Source: Micromonospora lupini str. Lupac 08
GTDB taxonomy: Bacteria; Actinomycetota; Actinomycetes; Mycobacteriales; Micromonosporaceae
DNA length: 64,000 bases
Direction: 5' to 3'
NCBI RefSeq assembly: GCF_000297395.2
Contig: NZ_HF570108.1
Span: 5,627,700 to 5,691,699 of the forward strand
Positions within the stretch are counted from its first letter, which is position 1, and every line of letters starts with the position of its first letter. The position numbers were made by a program, and so were the translations under genes. Shown piece by piece: positions 27,470 to 37,156 of the stretch. Below the pieces are notes generated by a model. It made no database searches, had not been told where the DNA came from, and was given only the letters and a program-made list of their open reading frames with translations.

Positions 27470-30400
27470 GTGTCGAGCACGGCGGACCTGCTGGCCCAAC
27501 GGCTACGCGCGGCACGCGAGGCGAGCCGGGCCGCGCCGTCGCCGACCCTGCCCCGCTGCCCCGACGACGCGCTCGTCACCTCGCCGGCGCAGGAGTCGGT
27601 GTGGCTGGCCGACCGGTTCCTCGACGGGGCGCCCGACTACAACGTCGCCGAGGTGCTGCGGGTCCGTGGCCCCCTCGACGCCGCCGCGCTGCGGCTCGCG
27701 TTCGGCATCGTGCTGGAGCGCCACGAGGTGCTGCGCACCAGCTACCCCGAGGTGGAGGGTCTGCCTCGTCCGGTGCCGCGCGAGCTGGGCGCGATCCCGG
27801 TCGCCGTCGCCACCGTCGCGGACCCGTTGGCCCGCGCCCGGGAGCTGGTCCGGCAACCCTTCGACCTCGCCGCGGGGTTGCCGCTGCGCGCCGAGCTGCT
27901 GACCGCCGGCGACGCCGAGTGGTACGTGGTGCTTGTGGTCCACCACATCGCGGTGGACGGCTGGTCGATGGCGCTGCTCTGGGCCGAGCTGGCCGCGGCG
28001 TACCGGGCCCTGCTGGCGGGCACCGTGCCGGCCCTGCCGGAGCTGCCCGTGCGGTACGTGGACCACGCGTACCAGCAGCGCGAGCACCTGCGCGGCGAGC
28101 GGCTGACCCGGCAGCTCGACTACTGGCGGCAGCGGCTGGCCGGGTTGTCGCCGTTGGAGCTGCCAACCGACCATCCCCGCCCGCCGGTGTTCAGCGGCCG
28201 GGGCGACAGGTACGACTTCGCGGTGCCCGACGCGCTCGCCGACGGGGTGCGCGAGCTGGCCACCCGGCACGGGGTGACGCTGTTCCACGCGCTGCTGGCC
28301 GGGTTCACGGCCGTGCTGCACCGGTTCAGTGGCCGCACCGACGTCGCCGTCGGCACCCTCTTCGCCGACCGGCAGCACCCCGAGCTGGAGTCGGTCGTCG
28401 GGTTCTTCGGCACCACAGTGGTGATCCGGTCGCAGGTGCGCCCCCAGCGGCCGTTCGCGGCGCTGCTGAACGACGTACGCGACGCCGTCGTCGACGCACA
28501 CGGACACCGCGACGTGCCGTTCGAACGACTCGTCGAGGAGCTGCGCCCGTCCCGGGACCTGTCCCGCAATCCGCTGTTCCAGGCCATGTTCACGGTGCAG
28601 GACGAGGAGAGCGCCCCGTTCGAGCTGCCCGGCTGCGTGGTCGAGCCGGTGCCGGTCGGCACCGGCACGGTGAAGTTCGACGTCGAGCTGGTGCTGACCC
28701 GCCGCGAGGGCCGGCTGAGCGGCTTCGTCGAGTACGCGAGCGATCTGTTCGAGGCGGCCACCGTGGCGCGTCTGGTCGACAGCTACCTGTGCCTGCTCGC
28801 CGACGCGGTGGCCCACCCCGGCAGCCCGGTCGCCGCGCTGGCGGTGCTGCCACCCGCCGAGCACGCCCGGATCACCGGGGAGTGGAACGACACCCGCGCC
28901 GCGTACCCGGACGACCGGCTGCTCGCCGACCTGATCGGTGACCGGGCCCGGTGCTTCCCGGCCGCGGTCGCCGTCCGCTCCGACGGTGCCGAGCTGACCT
29001 ACGGTGAGCTGGAGCGACGCGCCAACCAACTGGCGCACCTGCTCGTCGACAACGGCGTCGGCCCCGACGTCACGGTGGGCGTCTGCCTGGACCGTACGCC
29101 GGAGCTGGTGGTCGCGCTGGTCGCCGTCCTCAAGGCCGGCGGCGCGTACGTGCCCGTCGACCCGGACCACCCCGCCGACCGGGTCCGGCACGTGCTCACC
29201 GACAGCGCGGCGCGGCTGCTGCTGACCACCTGCGCCGTGTGGGACCGGCTCGGTGCCCCGCCCGGCCCGCGACTGCTGCGCCTCGACCTGCTTGACGACC
29301 GGCTGGCCGGGCTGCCGGACACCCCGCCGACGACCGCCACCGGGCCGGACGACCTGGCCTACCTGATCTACACGTCGGGCTCCACCGGGCGGCCCAAGGG
29401 CGTGATGGTGCCGCACCGGGCGATCGTCAACCTCACGACGGCGTTCGTGCGGCTCTTCGAGGTCACCGACACCGACGTGGTGGCCGCCGTCGCCTCGCAC
29501 GCCTTCGACCTGTCCCTGCCGGAGCTGCTCAGCCCGCTCACCGTCGGCGCGACGGTGCTGCTGGCGTCGCGCCGGACGGCCACCGACGGCGTGGCGCTCG
29601 GCGCGCTGCTGACCGGCGGCGGCGTCACCGTCATGCAGACCACGCCGACGATGTGGCGGATGCTCGTCGACGCCGGGTGGACCGGTGGCGAGCTGCGGGC
29701 CGGCGCGTCCGGCGAGACGGTGCCGAGCGCGCTGGCCGCCGCGCTGCTCGGCCGGGTGTCCCGGTTCTGGTGCCTGTACGGGCCGACCGAGACGACTGTC
29801 TGGTGCACGGCGTACGAGGTGCACGCGGTCCAACCGGACCGGCCGATGCCGATCGGCCGGCCGCTGCCCAACAACACGGTGTACGTGCTGGATCCGGCGC
29901 TGCGGCCGGTCCCGGTCGGGGTGCTCGGCGAGGTGTACGTCGGCGGGGTGGGGGTCGGTCGCGGGTACGCCGGGCAGCCCCGGCTGACCGCCGAGCGCTA
30001 CCTGCCGGACCCGTTCGGCTCCGGCGGCCGGCTCTACCGCAGCGGCGACCTGGCCCGGCTGCGCCCGGACGGGACCATCGAGTTCGTCGGCCGGGCGGAC
30101 ACGCAGGTGAAGGTACGCGGCAACCGGATCGAACTGGGCGAGGTGGAGGCCGCTCTGGCCGCGCACCCGGCGGTGGCCGGCGCGGCGGTGACCACCTGGG
30201 GCGAGGACGCCGACCGGCAGCTCGTCGGGTACGTGGTGTGGCGCGACGCGCCCCTGGACGTGGCGACGCTGCGGGCGCACCTGCGCGGCACCCTGCCCGA
30301 CGCGTTCGTGCCCGGCATCGTGGTCGAGCTACCGGAGCTGCCGCTCAGCCCGAACCGCAAGGTGGACCGGGCCGCGCTGCCCCCACCTGACGTAGGCCCG

Positions 30401-33400
30401 GCCGGGCCCGACCACGTCGCCCCACGGACCGACCTGGAACGCCTGGTGGTGGACACCTGGACGGCTGTCCTCTGTCGGGATCGGATCGGCGTGCGGGACG
30501 ACTTCTTCCAGCTGGGCGGGCACTCGCTGGGCGCGTTGCAGGTGGCTGCCCGGCTGCGCGCGGCGACGGGGGTGGACGTGTCCCTGCGGACCCTGTTCAC
30601 CCACCCCACGCCGGCCGAGCTGGCCGCCACGCTCGGCGCGGGTCCAGCCCACGCCGTCACGCTCACCCTCGGGCCGGCAGGGGCCGCCGACGACGCCCGG
30701 CCGGCAGGAGCCGCCGGCCACATCGACCCGTCCGCCGCCGACCGGCCGCCGCTGACCGCCCGGCCGGCCAAGGCCGTCGCTCCGCTGTCGTACGCGCAAC
30801 GCCGGCTGTGGTTCCTCGACCGCCTCCACCCGGACGACGGCAGCTACCTGGTGCCCAGCGTGCTGCGCCTGCGCGGGCCGCTGTCGACGTCGGCGCTGAC
30901 CGAGGCGCTGCGCACGGTACTGGCCCGGCACGACGCGCTCGGCGCTCGGTTCGTCGCCGACGGCGTCGCCGACCGGCAGATCCCCGGCCCGCCGTGCGAG
31001 GTGGTGCGCACCGACCTGCCCGACGCCGAGGACTCCACGGTGCTCCGGCTCGCCGCCACGGACGCGGCCCGACCGTTCGACCTGGCGAGCGGCCCCCAGG
31101 CCCGGGCCCGGGTCGTCCGGGTCGCCGACGACGACCACACGGTGGTGCTGGTGCTGCACCACGCGGCGGTGGATGGCTGGTCGCTGCGCGTGCTGTGGCG
31201 GGAGGTAGGCACGGCGTACGCGGCACTCGCCGCCGGCCGGACGCCGGACCTGCCGGCGCTGCCGCTGACGTACGCCGACTACGCCTACTGGCAGCAGCGG
31301 CGCGGCCCGGCGGCGTTCGCCGACCAGCTCGACCACTGGCGGGTCCGGCTCGCCGACCTGCCGCACTGCTCGCTGCCCACCGACCGACCCCGACCGGCGA
31401 CCTGGTCGGGGCGGGGGGACCGGGTGGACTTCACGGTGCCCGCCCAGACCGCGCGGGCGGTGCGCGAGCTGGCCCGGCGCTCCGGCGCGACGACCTTCAT
31501 GGCCCTGCTCGCCGCCTTCCAGGTGGTGCTCGCCCGCTTCACCGGCCAGGACGACGTCGTGGTGGGCACGCCGGTGGCCGGCCGGGACGACGCCGAACTG
31601 GAGCCGGTGGTCGGCTGTTTCGTCAACACCCTGGTGCTGCGCGGCGATGTCGGCGGCGACCCGAGCTTCGCCGGGCTGCTGGATCGGGTGCGGCGGGCCG
31701 CAGCCGTCGACTTCTCGCACCGGGACGTGCCGTTCGAGCGGCTGGTCGAGGAGCTGCGGGTCGCCCGGGACCCGTCGCGTAACCCGCTGTTCCAGGTGGG
31801 TTTCCGCCCGGAGGAGCGCGACGACGCGGCGCTGCGGCTGCCCGGCGTCGGCGTGGACGCGGTGGACCTCGGCCCGGGCGGGGCGAAGTACGACCTGAAC
31901 GTGTCGGTGGTGGAGGTCCCGGACGGGCTGCGCGGCACCGTGGAATACGCCACCGACCTGTACGACGCGACGACGATCGAGGCGTTCGCCGCCGCGTACG
32001 TGCGGACGGTCCAGGCGGTGGTGGCCGCCCCGCAGCGGCGGCTGTCCGAGCTGGGCCCGACGGCAGCCGAGCGGCGGCTGCTTGCCGAGTGGGGCGGCGA
32101 AGTCGGGCCGGTGCCGGAGCAGCCGTCGCTGCCGGAGCTGGTGGCCCGGCAGGCGGCCCGCACACCCGACGCGGTCGCGGTGTGCCTCGCCACGCCCGGC
32201 GACGACCCACCGGCACGGGCGAGCGCCGGCGCGCGCGAGCCGACGACGGCCGCGTCGACCACGACCGAGCCGACCACCACCGAGCCGACCTTGACCGAGC
32301 CGACCACCACCGAGCCGACCACGACCGAGCCGACCACGACCGAGCTGACCTACGCCGAGCTGGACGGGCGGGCCAATCGGCTGGCCCGCTGGCTGCGTCG
32401 GCGCGGCGTCGGCCGGGACGTGGTGGTAGGCGTGGCGCTGCCCCGATCGACGGACCTCGTGGTGGCGCTGCTCGCGGTGCTGCGCTCGGGCGGGGCGTAC
32501 GTCGCGATGGACCCCGCCGCGCCGCCCGGCCGGCTCACCCACCTCGTCGCGGACAGCGCGCCCCTGCTGGTCCTGACCTCCCGCGACGCGCTCGCCCGAC
32601 GCGGGCCGGCCGCCGCCACCGAGGGCGTGCCGACGTACTGCCTTGAGGAGGAGTGGCCGGCCGTGCTGGCCGAGTCGGCCACCGACCCCGGGCACGTGCC
32701 GCACCCCGACGACCGGGCCGCGATCTACTACACCTCCGGGTCGACCGGAGCGCCGAAGGGCGTACCGACGCCGCACCGGGGCATCGCCAACTTCCTGGCG
32801 TACCTGAGCGGGCCGATCGGGTTGACCGACCGGGACGTGGTGCTGCAACTGGCGGCGATCTCCTTCGACGCGTCCATCCGGGACATCTTCGGCCCGCTGG
32901 TGGTCGGCGGACGGGTGGTGCTGCCGCCCGACGGTGCCACGCGCGACCCGTACGCCCTGCTCGCCGCCATCGAGCGGCACCGGGTGACGGCGTTGCTGAC
33001 GCTGGTGCCCCCGATGCTGACCGCGCTGGCCACCGCCGCCGGCGCTCGACCGGGCGCCGCGGGCTCGGTGCGGCTCGGCCTGGTCAGCGGCGAGGCGCTG
33101 GGCGCGCAGCACGTCCGCGCCGCCCGGCAGCTCTCCCCCGACATCGCGCTCGTCAACCAGTACGGCCCGACCGAGGCCACGATGACCTCGACGTACCACG
33201 AGGTGGGTGACGAGGTCGGCGCGGTGCCGATCGGGCGGCCCATCCCGCACGTGCGCTGCCACGTCCTCGGCCCGCGCGGTGAGCTGCTGCCGCCGGGCGC
33301 CCTGGGCGAGCTGTATCTCGGTTCGCCGGGGTTGGCCCGGGGCTACCAGCGGGCGCCCGGGCTGACCGCGCAGCGGTTCGTGCCGGACCCGTTCGGGCCG

Positions 33401-34849
33401 CCCGGCGCCCGGCTGTTCCGCACCGGCGACCTGGTCCGGTGGCGCGCCGACGGGCGGCTGATCTTCCATGGCCGCCGGGACCAGCAGGTGAAGATCCGCG
33501 GTGTCCGGGTGGAGCTGGGCGAGGTGGAGGCCGCCCTGGCCGCCTGCCCGGGGGTTCGGGCCGCCGCGGCTGCCGTGCACGACGGCGAGCTGGCCGGCTA
33601 CGTGGTCGTCGACGGTGCCGTCGACCTGGGCGGGTTGCGCGACCGGCTTGCCGACACGCTGCCCGAGCAGTCGGTGCCGGCGCGGCTCCAGACGCTTGAC
33701 GCGCTGCCGCTGACCCCGCACGGCAAGCTGGACCGGGCCCGGCTGCCGGCCCCGTCCCCGACACCCCGCGTCGACGCGCTGCCCCCGCGCGACATCCTGG
33801 AGCTGACCCTGGTGCGGATCTGGGAACGGGTCCTCGGCCACGGCCCGATCGGCGTACGCGACGACTTCTTCGCCGTCGGCGGTCACTCACTGCGGGCGGT
33901 GGACCTCGTCGAGGCGATCCGCGGCGAACTGGACGTCGCCGTTCCGCTCAGCGTGGTCTTCACCCACCCCACAGTGGAACGGCTCGCCGCCGTGCTGGGC
34001 ACCGCAGCGGCCGCCACCGACCGGTTGCTCGTCCCGCTCGCCGACGGGCCCACCGAGCGGCCGCCGCTGTTCCTGGTCCACCCGCAGGGCGGCGACGTGG
34101 CCTGCTACGCGCAGCTCGCCCGGGAGCTGGCCGGGGTCTGCGCCGTGCGGGGCATCGAGGCGGTGGGCTACAACACCGACGACCCGCCCCTGGCGGTCAT
34201 CGAGGAGATGGCCCAGCGGTACGTCGACGAGATCCGCGCGGCGGCGCCGGGCGGGCCGTACCGGCTGGCCGGCTGGTCCTTCGGCGGCAACGTGGCCTTC
34301 GAGATGGCGGCCCGGTTGGAGGCGGCCGGCGAGCGTGTCGACTTCCTCGGCGTCCTGGACGCGCGCGCGTTCGGCCGGGAGGAGCTGGAGCCCTGGTTCA
34401 CCGGGCGCAGCGAGCTGGAACGTTACGGGCTGATCGCCGAGCTTGCTCCGGCGCAGGTCGCCGAGTTGGCCGCCGCCGAGGAGCAGGAGGCGCTCGCCAT
34501 CCTGCTGCGCGACGCGCAGCGGCGGGGCCGGGTGCCGCGCGGCGCGGACACGGCGACGCTGCGCCGGATGGTGGCGGTCTTCACCGCGAACGGCCGGGCC
34601 GCCGACCGGTACGCGCCCCGCGCGCCGATCCGCGCCCCGATCCACCTGTTCACGGCCACCGAACGGCATCCCACGCTCACCAACCCGCCGGTGAACCCGG
34701 CGAGCTGGCGGGCCCGCACCCGGGGCCCGGTGTACGTGGTGCCGGTGCCGGGCAACCACCACGACCTGGTGTACGCGCCACACGCGAGCGTGCTGGCGGC
34801 CCGGATCGCCGACGCGTTACGGGAGCGGGGTTGGACATCCGCCGACTAG
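27470..34849 (+). CDS. nonribosomal peptide synthetase, C-A-T-C-A-T-TE
   Basis: A 2459-residue bimodular terminal NRPS. Domains: C1 (about 30-460, HHIAVDG near 158), A1 (480-960, TSGSTGRPKG near 635), T1 (LGGHSLG near 1015), C2 (1100-1530, HHAAVDG near 1230), A2 (1550-2060), T2 (VGGHSLR near 2136) and a C-terminal type I thioesterase (2190-2459, nucleophile GWSFGG near 2267, His in NHHD near 2430). Specificity positions read D-L-P-Q-G-S-L-V-W-K for A1 and D-A-R-T-L-S-Q-M-T-K for A2; neither is a code I know. A2 carries a Thr/Glu/Pro repeat insert near 1597-1626. The thioesterase ends the assembly line by hydrolysis or cyclisation. Start GTG 27470, one base after the MbtH stop. Confidence 0.95.
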   Translation: MSSTADLLAQRLRAAREASRAAPSPTLPRCPDDALVTSPAQESVWLADRFLDGAPDYNVAEVLRVRGPLDAAALRLAFGIVLERHEVLRTSYPEVEGLPRPVPRELGAIPVAVATVADPLARARELVRQPFDLAAGLPLRAELLTAGDAEWYVVLVVHHIAVDGWSMALLWAELAAAYRALLAGTVPALPELPVRYVDHAYQQREHLRGERLTRQLDYWRQRLAGLSPLELPTDHPRPPVFSGRGDRYDFAVPDALADGVRELATRHGVTLFHALLAGFTAVLHRFSGRTDVAVGTLFADRQHPELESVVGFFGTTVVIRSQVRPQRPFAALLNDVRDAVVDAHGHRDVPFERLVEELRPSRDLSRNPLFQAMFTVQDEESAPFELPGCVVEPVPVGTGTVKFDVELVLTRREGRLSGFVEYASDLFEAATVARLVDSYLCLLADAVAHPGSPVAALAVLPPAEHARITGEWNDTRAAYPDDRLLADLIGDRARCFPAAVAVRSDGAELTYGELERRANQLAHLLVDNGVGPDVTVGVCLDRTPELVVALVAVLKAGGAYVPVDPDHPADRVRHVLTDSAARLLLTTCAVWDRLGAPPGPRLLRLDLLDDRLAGLPDTPPTTATGPDDLAYLIYTSGSTGRPKGVMVPHRAIVNLTTAFVRLFEVTDTDVVAAVASHAFDLSLPELLSPLTVGATVLLASRRTATDGVALGALLTGGGVTVMQTTPTMWRMLVDAGWTGGELRAGASGETVPSALAAALLGRVSRFWCLYGPTETTVWCTAYEVHAVQPDRPMPIGRPLPNNTVYVLDPALRPVPVGVLGEVYVGGVGVGRGYAGQPRLTAERYLPDPFGSGGRLYRSGDLARLRPDGTIEFVGRADTQVKVRGNRIELGEVEAALAAHPAVAGAAVTTWGEDADRQLVGYVVWRDAPLDVATLRAHLRGTLPDAFVPGIVVELPELPLSPNRKVDRAALPPPDVGPAGPDHVAPRTDLERLVVDTWTAVLCRDRIGVRDDFFQLGGHSLGALQVAARLRAATGVDVSLRTLFTHPTPAELAATLGAGPAHAVTLTLGPAGAADDARPAGAAGHIDPSAADRPPLTARPAKAVAPLSYAQRRLWFLDRLHPDDGSYLVPSVLRLRGPLSTSALTEALRTVLARHDALGARFVADGVADRQIPGPPCEVVRTDLPDAEDSTVLRLAATDAARPFDLASGPQARARVVRVADDDHTVVLVLHHAAVDGWSLRVLWREVGTAYAALAAGRTPDLPALPLTYADYAYWQQRRGPAAFADQLDHWRVRLADLPHCSLPTDRPRPATWSGRGDRVDFTVPAQTARAVRELARRSGATTFMALLAAFQVVLARFTGQDDVVVGTPVAGRDDAELEPVVGCFVNTLVLRGDVGGDPSFAGLLDRVRRAAAVDFSHRDVPFERLVEELRVARDPSRNPLFQVGFRPEERDDAALRLPGVGVDAVDLGPGGAKYDLNVSVVEVPDGLRGTVEYATDLYDATTIEAFAAAYVRTVQAVVAAPQRRLSELGPTAAERRLLAEWGGEVGPVPEQPSLPELVARQAARTPDAVAVCLATPGDDPPARASAGAREPTTAASTTTEPTTTEPTLTEPTTTEPTTTEPTTTELTYAELDGRANRLARWLRRRGVGRDVVVGVALPRSTDLVVALLAVLRSGGAYVAMDPAAPPGRLTHLVADSAPLLVLTSRDALARRGPAAATEGVPTYCLEEEWPAVLAESATDPGHVPHPDDRAAIYYTSGSTGAPKGVPTPHRGIANFLAYLSGPIGLTDRDVVLQLAAISFDASIRDIFGPLVVGGRVVLPPDGATRDPYALLAAIERHRVTALLTLVPPMLTALATAAGARPGAAGSVRLGLVSGEALGAQHVRAARQLSPDIALVNQYGPTEATMTSTYHEVGDEVGAVPIGRPIPHVRCHVLGPRGELLPPGALGELYLGSPGLARGYQRAPGLTAQRFVPDPFGPPGARLFRTGDLVRWRADGRLIFHGRRDQQVKIRGVRVELGEVEAALAACPGVRAAAAAVHDGELAGYVVVDGAVDLGGLRDRLADTLPEQSVPARLQTLDALPLTPHGKLDRARLPAPSPTPRVDALPPRDILELTLVRIWERVLGHGPIGVRDDFFAVGGHSLRAVDLVEAIRGELDVAVPLSVVFTHPTVERLAAVLGTAAAATDRLLVPLADGPTERPPLFLVHPQGGDVACYAQLARELAGVCAVRGIEAVGYNTDDPPLAVIEEMAQRYVDEIRAAAPGGPYRLAGWSFGGNVAFEMAARLEAAGERVDFLGVLDARAFGREELEPWFTGRSELERYGLIAELAPAQVAELAAAEEQEALAILLRDAQRRGRVPRGADTATLRRMVAVFTANGRAADRYAPRAPIRAPIHLFTATERHPTLTNPPVNPASWRARTRGPVYVVPVPGNHHDLVYAPHASVLAARIADALRERGWTSAD
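32253..32345 (+). repeat. 15-bp tandem repeat inside the second adenylation domain
   Basis: About six copies of a 15-base unit of the form ACCACSACCGAGCCG, encoding repeats of Thr-Thr-Thr-Glu-Pro. It lies between the variable N-terminal strand of the adenylation domain and its LTYAELDGRAN segment, where the first adenylation domain of the same protein has only a few residues. The reading frame is preserved, so it is an in-frame low-complexity loop insertion, probably generated by replication slippage. Confidence 0.9.
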
Positions 34850-35532
34850 GCGTCGTGGGTGGGGTGGGTCCGCTGGCCGTCGCCCACTTCTACCAGCGCC
34901 TCATCCAGCTCACCCCGGCCGTGGAGGACGACGAGCACCTGGAGGTGGTGCTCGTCGCCGAGCGGGTGCCCAGCCGGATCGCGTACCTGCGGGGGGTCGG
35001 GCCCAGTCCGGTGCCGGCGCTGCTACGGGCGGCCAAGCACCTGGAGGCCGCCGGGGTCGACGCGCTTGTCATCCCGTCGGCGACCACGCACGCCTTCCGC
35101 GACGACGTGGCCCGGGCGGTGGCCGTACCGGTGCTGGATCTGCTGGCCGAGGTGGGCGCGGTGCTGGCCGGGCGGGGCTTTCGCCGTCCGGTCTTCCTGG
35201 CCACCGCCCCGACCGCCCGCCTGCGGCTGTACGAGCCGCACCTGCAGGCCGGGACCCGCCCGCTGTACCCGAGCGCGCCGGCGCAGCGCCGGGTGGACGC
35301 GCTCATCGACGGGGTGAAACGGGGTGAGCCGGTCGAGGCGCTGCGCGCCGGCCTGACCGAGCTGATCGCGGCCGGCCCGTGGCCGATCGGGGCCGACTGC
35401 GTGGTGCTGGCGTGCACGGAGCTGCCGGTGATCGCCCCGCGCGGCGGCGCGGGGCCGCTGCCGCTTGTCGACGTGACCGAGGTGCTGGCCCACGCGGTGC
35501 TGGCCCGACGCCTGATGCCGGCGCGGCGCTGA
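34831..35532 (+). CDS. aspartate/glutamate racemase-family protein with altered active site
   Basis: A 233-residue Asp/Glu/hydantoin racemase-fold protein. The N-terminal GVVGGVGPLAVAHFYQRL and C-terminal VLACTELPVI are typical. Classical racemases use two cysteines: the second (ACTEL) is present. The first, in the usual CNTAH motif, is replaced by Ser83-Ala84 in IPSATTH. Two-base racemisation is therefore doubtful; a one-base or lyase-type reaction is possible. TTG 34831 with GGAG upstream overlaps the NRPS stop by 19 bp, implying coupling to it, so it probably supplies or edits a cluster building block. Confidence 0.78.
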   Translation: MDIRRLGVVGGVGPLAVAHFYQRLIQLTPAVEDDEHLEVVLVAERVPSRIAYLRGVGPSPVPALLRAAKHLEAAGVDALVIPSATTHAFRDDVARAVAVPVLDLLAEVGAVLAGRGFRRPVFLATAPTARLRLYEPHLQAGTRPLYPSAPAQRRVDALIDGVKRGEPVEALRAGLTELIAAGPWPIGADCVVLACTELPVIAPRGGAGPLPLVDVTEVLAHAVLARRLMPARR

Positions 35533-35623
35533 CCGGAGCGCCCGGATGGGTACCGCCGACCCCGGCCGCGTTCCGTCCGGCTAGCGTCCCAGCGGTCGAC
35601 ATCACCTCGGAAAGCAGCGTGCC

Positions 35624-36193
35624 GTGCGAAAGCTGACGTACTACATCGCCACAAGCGTGGACGGTTTCATCGCCGGGCCGGACGGCGAGTTCGACTTCTT
35701 CGCGTTCGAGGGGGATCTGGCGGCGGCCATCCTGGCCGAGTATCCGGAGACCCTGCCGACCCACGCGCGCGAGCCGCTGGGGATCGCCTCGGCGCCGAAC
35801 ACCACGTTCGACACGGTCCTGATGGGCCGCGCCACGTACGAACCGGCTCTGGCCCTCGGCGTCACCAGCCCGTACGCCCACCTGCGGCAGTACGTCTTCT
35901 CCCGGACGCTCGAACAGCGCGACCCGGCGGTCGAGATCGTGGCCGGCGATCCGGTGGAGTTCGTTCGGGACCTCAAGCGCCAGGCCGGGTCGGGCATCTG
36001 GCTCTGCGGCGGCGCGACGCTCGCCGGTCACCTGATCGGCGAGATCGACGAGTTGGTCGTCAAGCGCTACCCGGTCGTCCTCGGCACCGGCATTCCGCTG
36101 TTCCGGGCGCCGTTCGCCGTGACCGGATTCGCGCTGCGCGACACCCGGGCGTTCAGCACCGGCGCGACCATCTCCACCTATGCCAAGCACTGA
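35624..36193 (+). CDS. dihydrofolate-reductase-like (RibD C-terminal domain) protein
   Basis: A 189-residue protein of the RibD_C/DHFR-like superfamily, common and poorly characterised in actinomycetes. It starts KLTYYIATSVDGFIAGPDGE, the typical N-terminus, followed by TVLMGRATYEP and IWLCGGATLAGHLIGEIDELVVKRYPVVLG, the pyridine-nucleotide binding end. GTG 35624 fits the family start. It probably reduces a pterin- or pyrimidine-like substrate with NADPH. It lies between the two halves of the biosynthetic region with its own spacing, and is more likely a bystander than a pathway enzyme. Confidence 0.8.
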   Translation: MRKLTYYIATSVDGFIAGPDGEFDFFAFEGDLAAAILAEYPETLPTHAREPLGIASAPNTTFDTVLMGRATYEPALALGVTSPYAHLRQYVFSRTLEQRDPAVEIVAGDPVEFVRDLKRQAGSGIWLCGGATLAGHLIGEIDELVVKRYPVVLGTGIPLFRAPFAVTGFALRDTRAFSTGATISTYAKH

Positions 36194-36203
36194 AAGAGGA
36201 TCC

Positions 36204-37145
36204 ATGCTGTTCCGCGCCACCACCGACGCCGACCTCGACCGGGTCACCGGCTTTTCGGTCGACGACCCGGTCAGCACCATCGACGCCGAGCGCTACCTCG
36301 ACGAACTGCGCCAGGGCATGTACCGGCCGGAGTGGACCTGGATCGCCGAGCACGACCAGCGGGTGGTGGGCCGCGCGCTGTGGTGGGGACAGGCGTCCAG
36401 CACGCATCCGGTCGCCCTCGACTGCCTGCACGTCGACGCGACGGTCGCCGACCGGGCGGATGTCGCGGCCGGCCTGCTCCGCGCGGGGCTGCGGGCGTTC
36501 ACGCAGCAGGGTGCGCCGAAGCCTCCGCTGTACAACCTGACGCTGCCCAACGGCTGGCGCGACGACGAGGCGGTCGCGGCGGCGGTGGCGTGGCGGCGGG
36601 ACGCGGCTCGGGCGGCCGGGCTGACCGACGAGGTGGAACGGTTGCGGCTGGAGTGGACGCCGGAGGTCGGCGTGCCCGCCGCGAGCAGCCGGCTCGTCTT
36701 CTCGGAGGGTTCCGACGAGGAGTTCCTCGACGTCTTCCGCCGGATCGCGGTGGGCAGCCTGGACCTGGAGACCCGCCGCAACCTGGCGATCAAGGGTCCG
36801 GAGGCGACCGCCCGTGAGGAGATGGACTTCTACCTGGACTGTCCCGGCGAGCGGTCGTGGTGGCGGCTGGCGCACACGACCGACGGGACGCTCGCCGGGC
36901 TGGCGATCCCCTCGGCGACGCCGTACAACCGCAACGTCGGTTACCTGGGGGTCGTGCCCGAGCTGCGGGGGCGTGGCCACATCCACGACGTGCTCGCCGA
37001 GATCACCCGGATACACGCCGAGCAGGGCGCCGAGCTGATCACGGCCACCACCGACACGACGAACGCGCCGATGGCCGCGGCGTTCGCGCGGGCGGGTTAC
37101 CGGACCGCGCAGATCCGGCTGCTCTACTCGGCGCCAGTTTCCTGA
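36204..37145 (+). CDS. GNAT-family N-acetyltransferase
   Basis: A 313-residue protein with two GNAT-like halves. The C-terminal half carries the acetyl-CoA region VGYLGVVPELRGRGHIHDVLAEI (the R/QxxGxG/A motif) and NAPMAAAFARAGYR. The N-terminal half (about 1-150) is a degenerate copy. ATG 36204 follows AAGAGGA; it comes 10 bases after the previous stop, so the two genes may be co-transcribed. The substrate is unknown; self-resistance by acetylating a product amine is possible but unsupported. Confidence 0.78.
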   Translation: MLFRATTDADLDRVTGFSVDDPVSTIDAERYLDELRQGMYRPEWTWIAEHDQRVVGRALWWGQASSTHPVALDCLHVDATVADRADVAAGLLRAGLRAFTQQGAPKPPLYNLTLPNGWRDDEAVAAAVAWRRDAARAAGLTDEVERLRLEWTPEVGVPAASSRLVFSEGSDEEFLDVFRRIAVGSLDLETRRNLAIKGPEATAREEMDFYLDCPGERSWWRLAHTTDGTLAGLAIPSATPYNRNVGYLGVVPELRGRGHIHDVLAEITRIHAEQGAELITATTDTTNAPMAAAFARAGYRTAQIRLLYSAPVS

Positions 37146-37156
37146 GAAGGGCGTCG

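Noticed and set aside
32253..32345. CRISPR-like or intergenic repeat array
   Set aside because: The units are contiguous, 15 bases long, in frame and inside an NRPS domain; there are no spacers.
27503..33886. Two long minus-strand open frames (925 and 1185 codons) opposite the large NRPS gene
   Set aside because: Same explanation: antisense frames stay open because stop codons are rare in GC-rich DNA. Protein composition is unnatural and no start signals are evident.
35624..37145. Reductase and GNAT genes as certain members of the biosynthetic pathway
   Set aside because: Both are common orphan families in actinomycetes. They lie between the two halves of the cluster and are described as genes, but not claimed as pathway steps.
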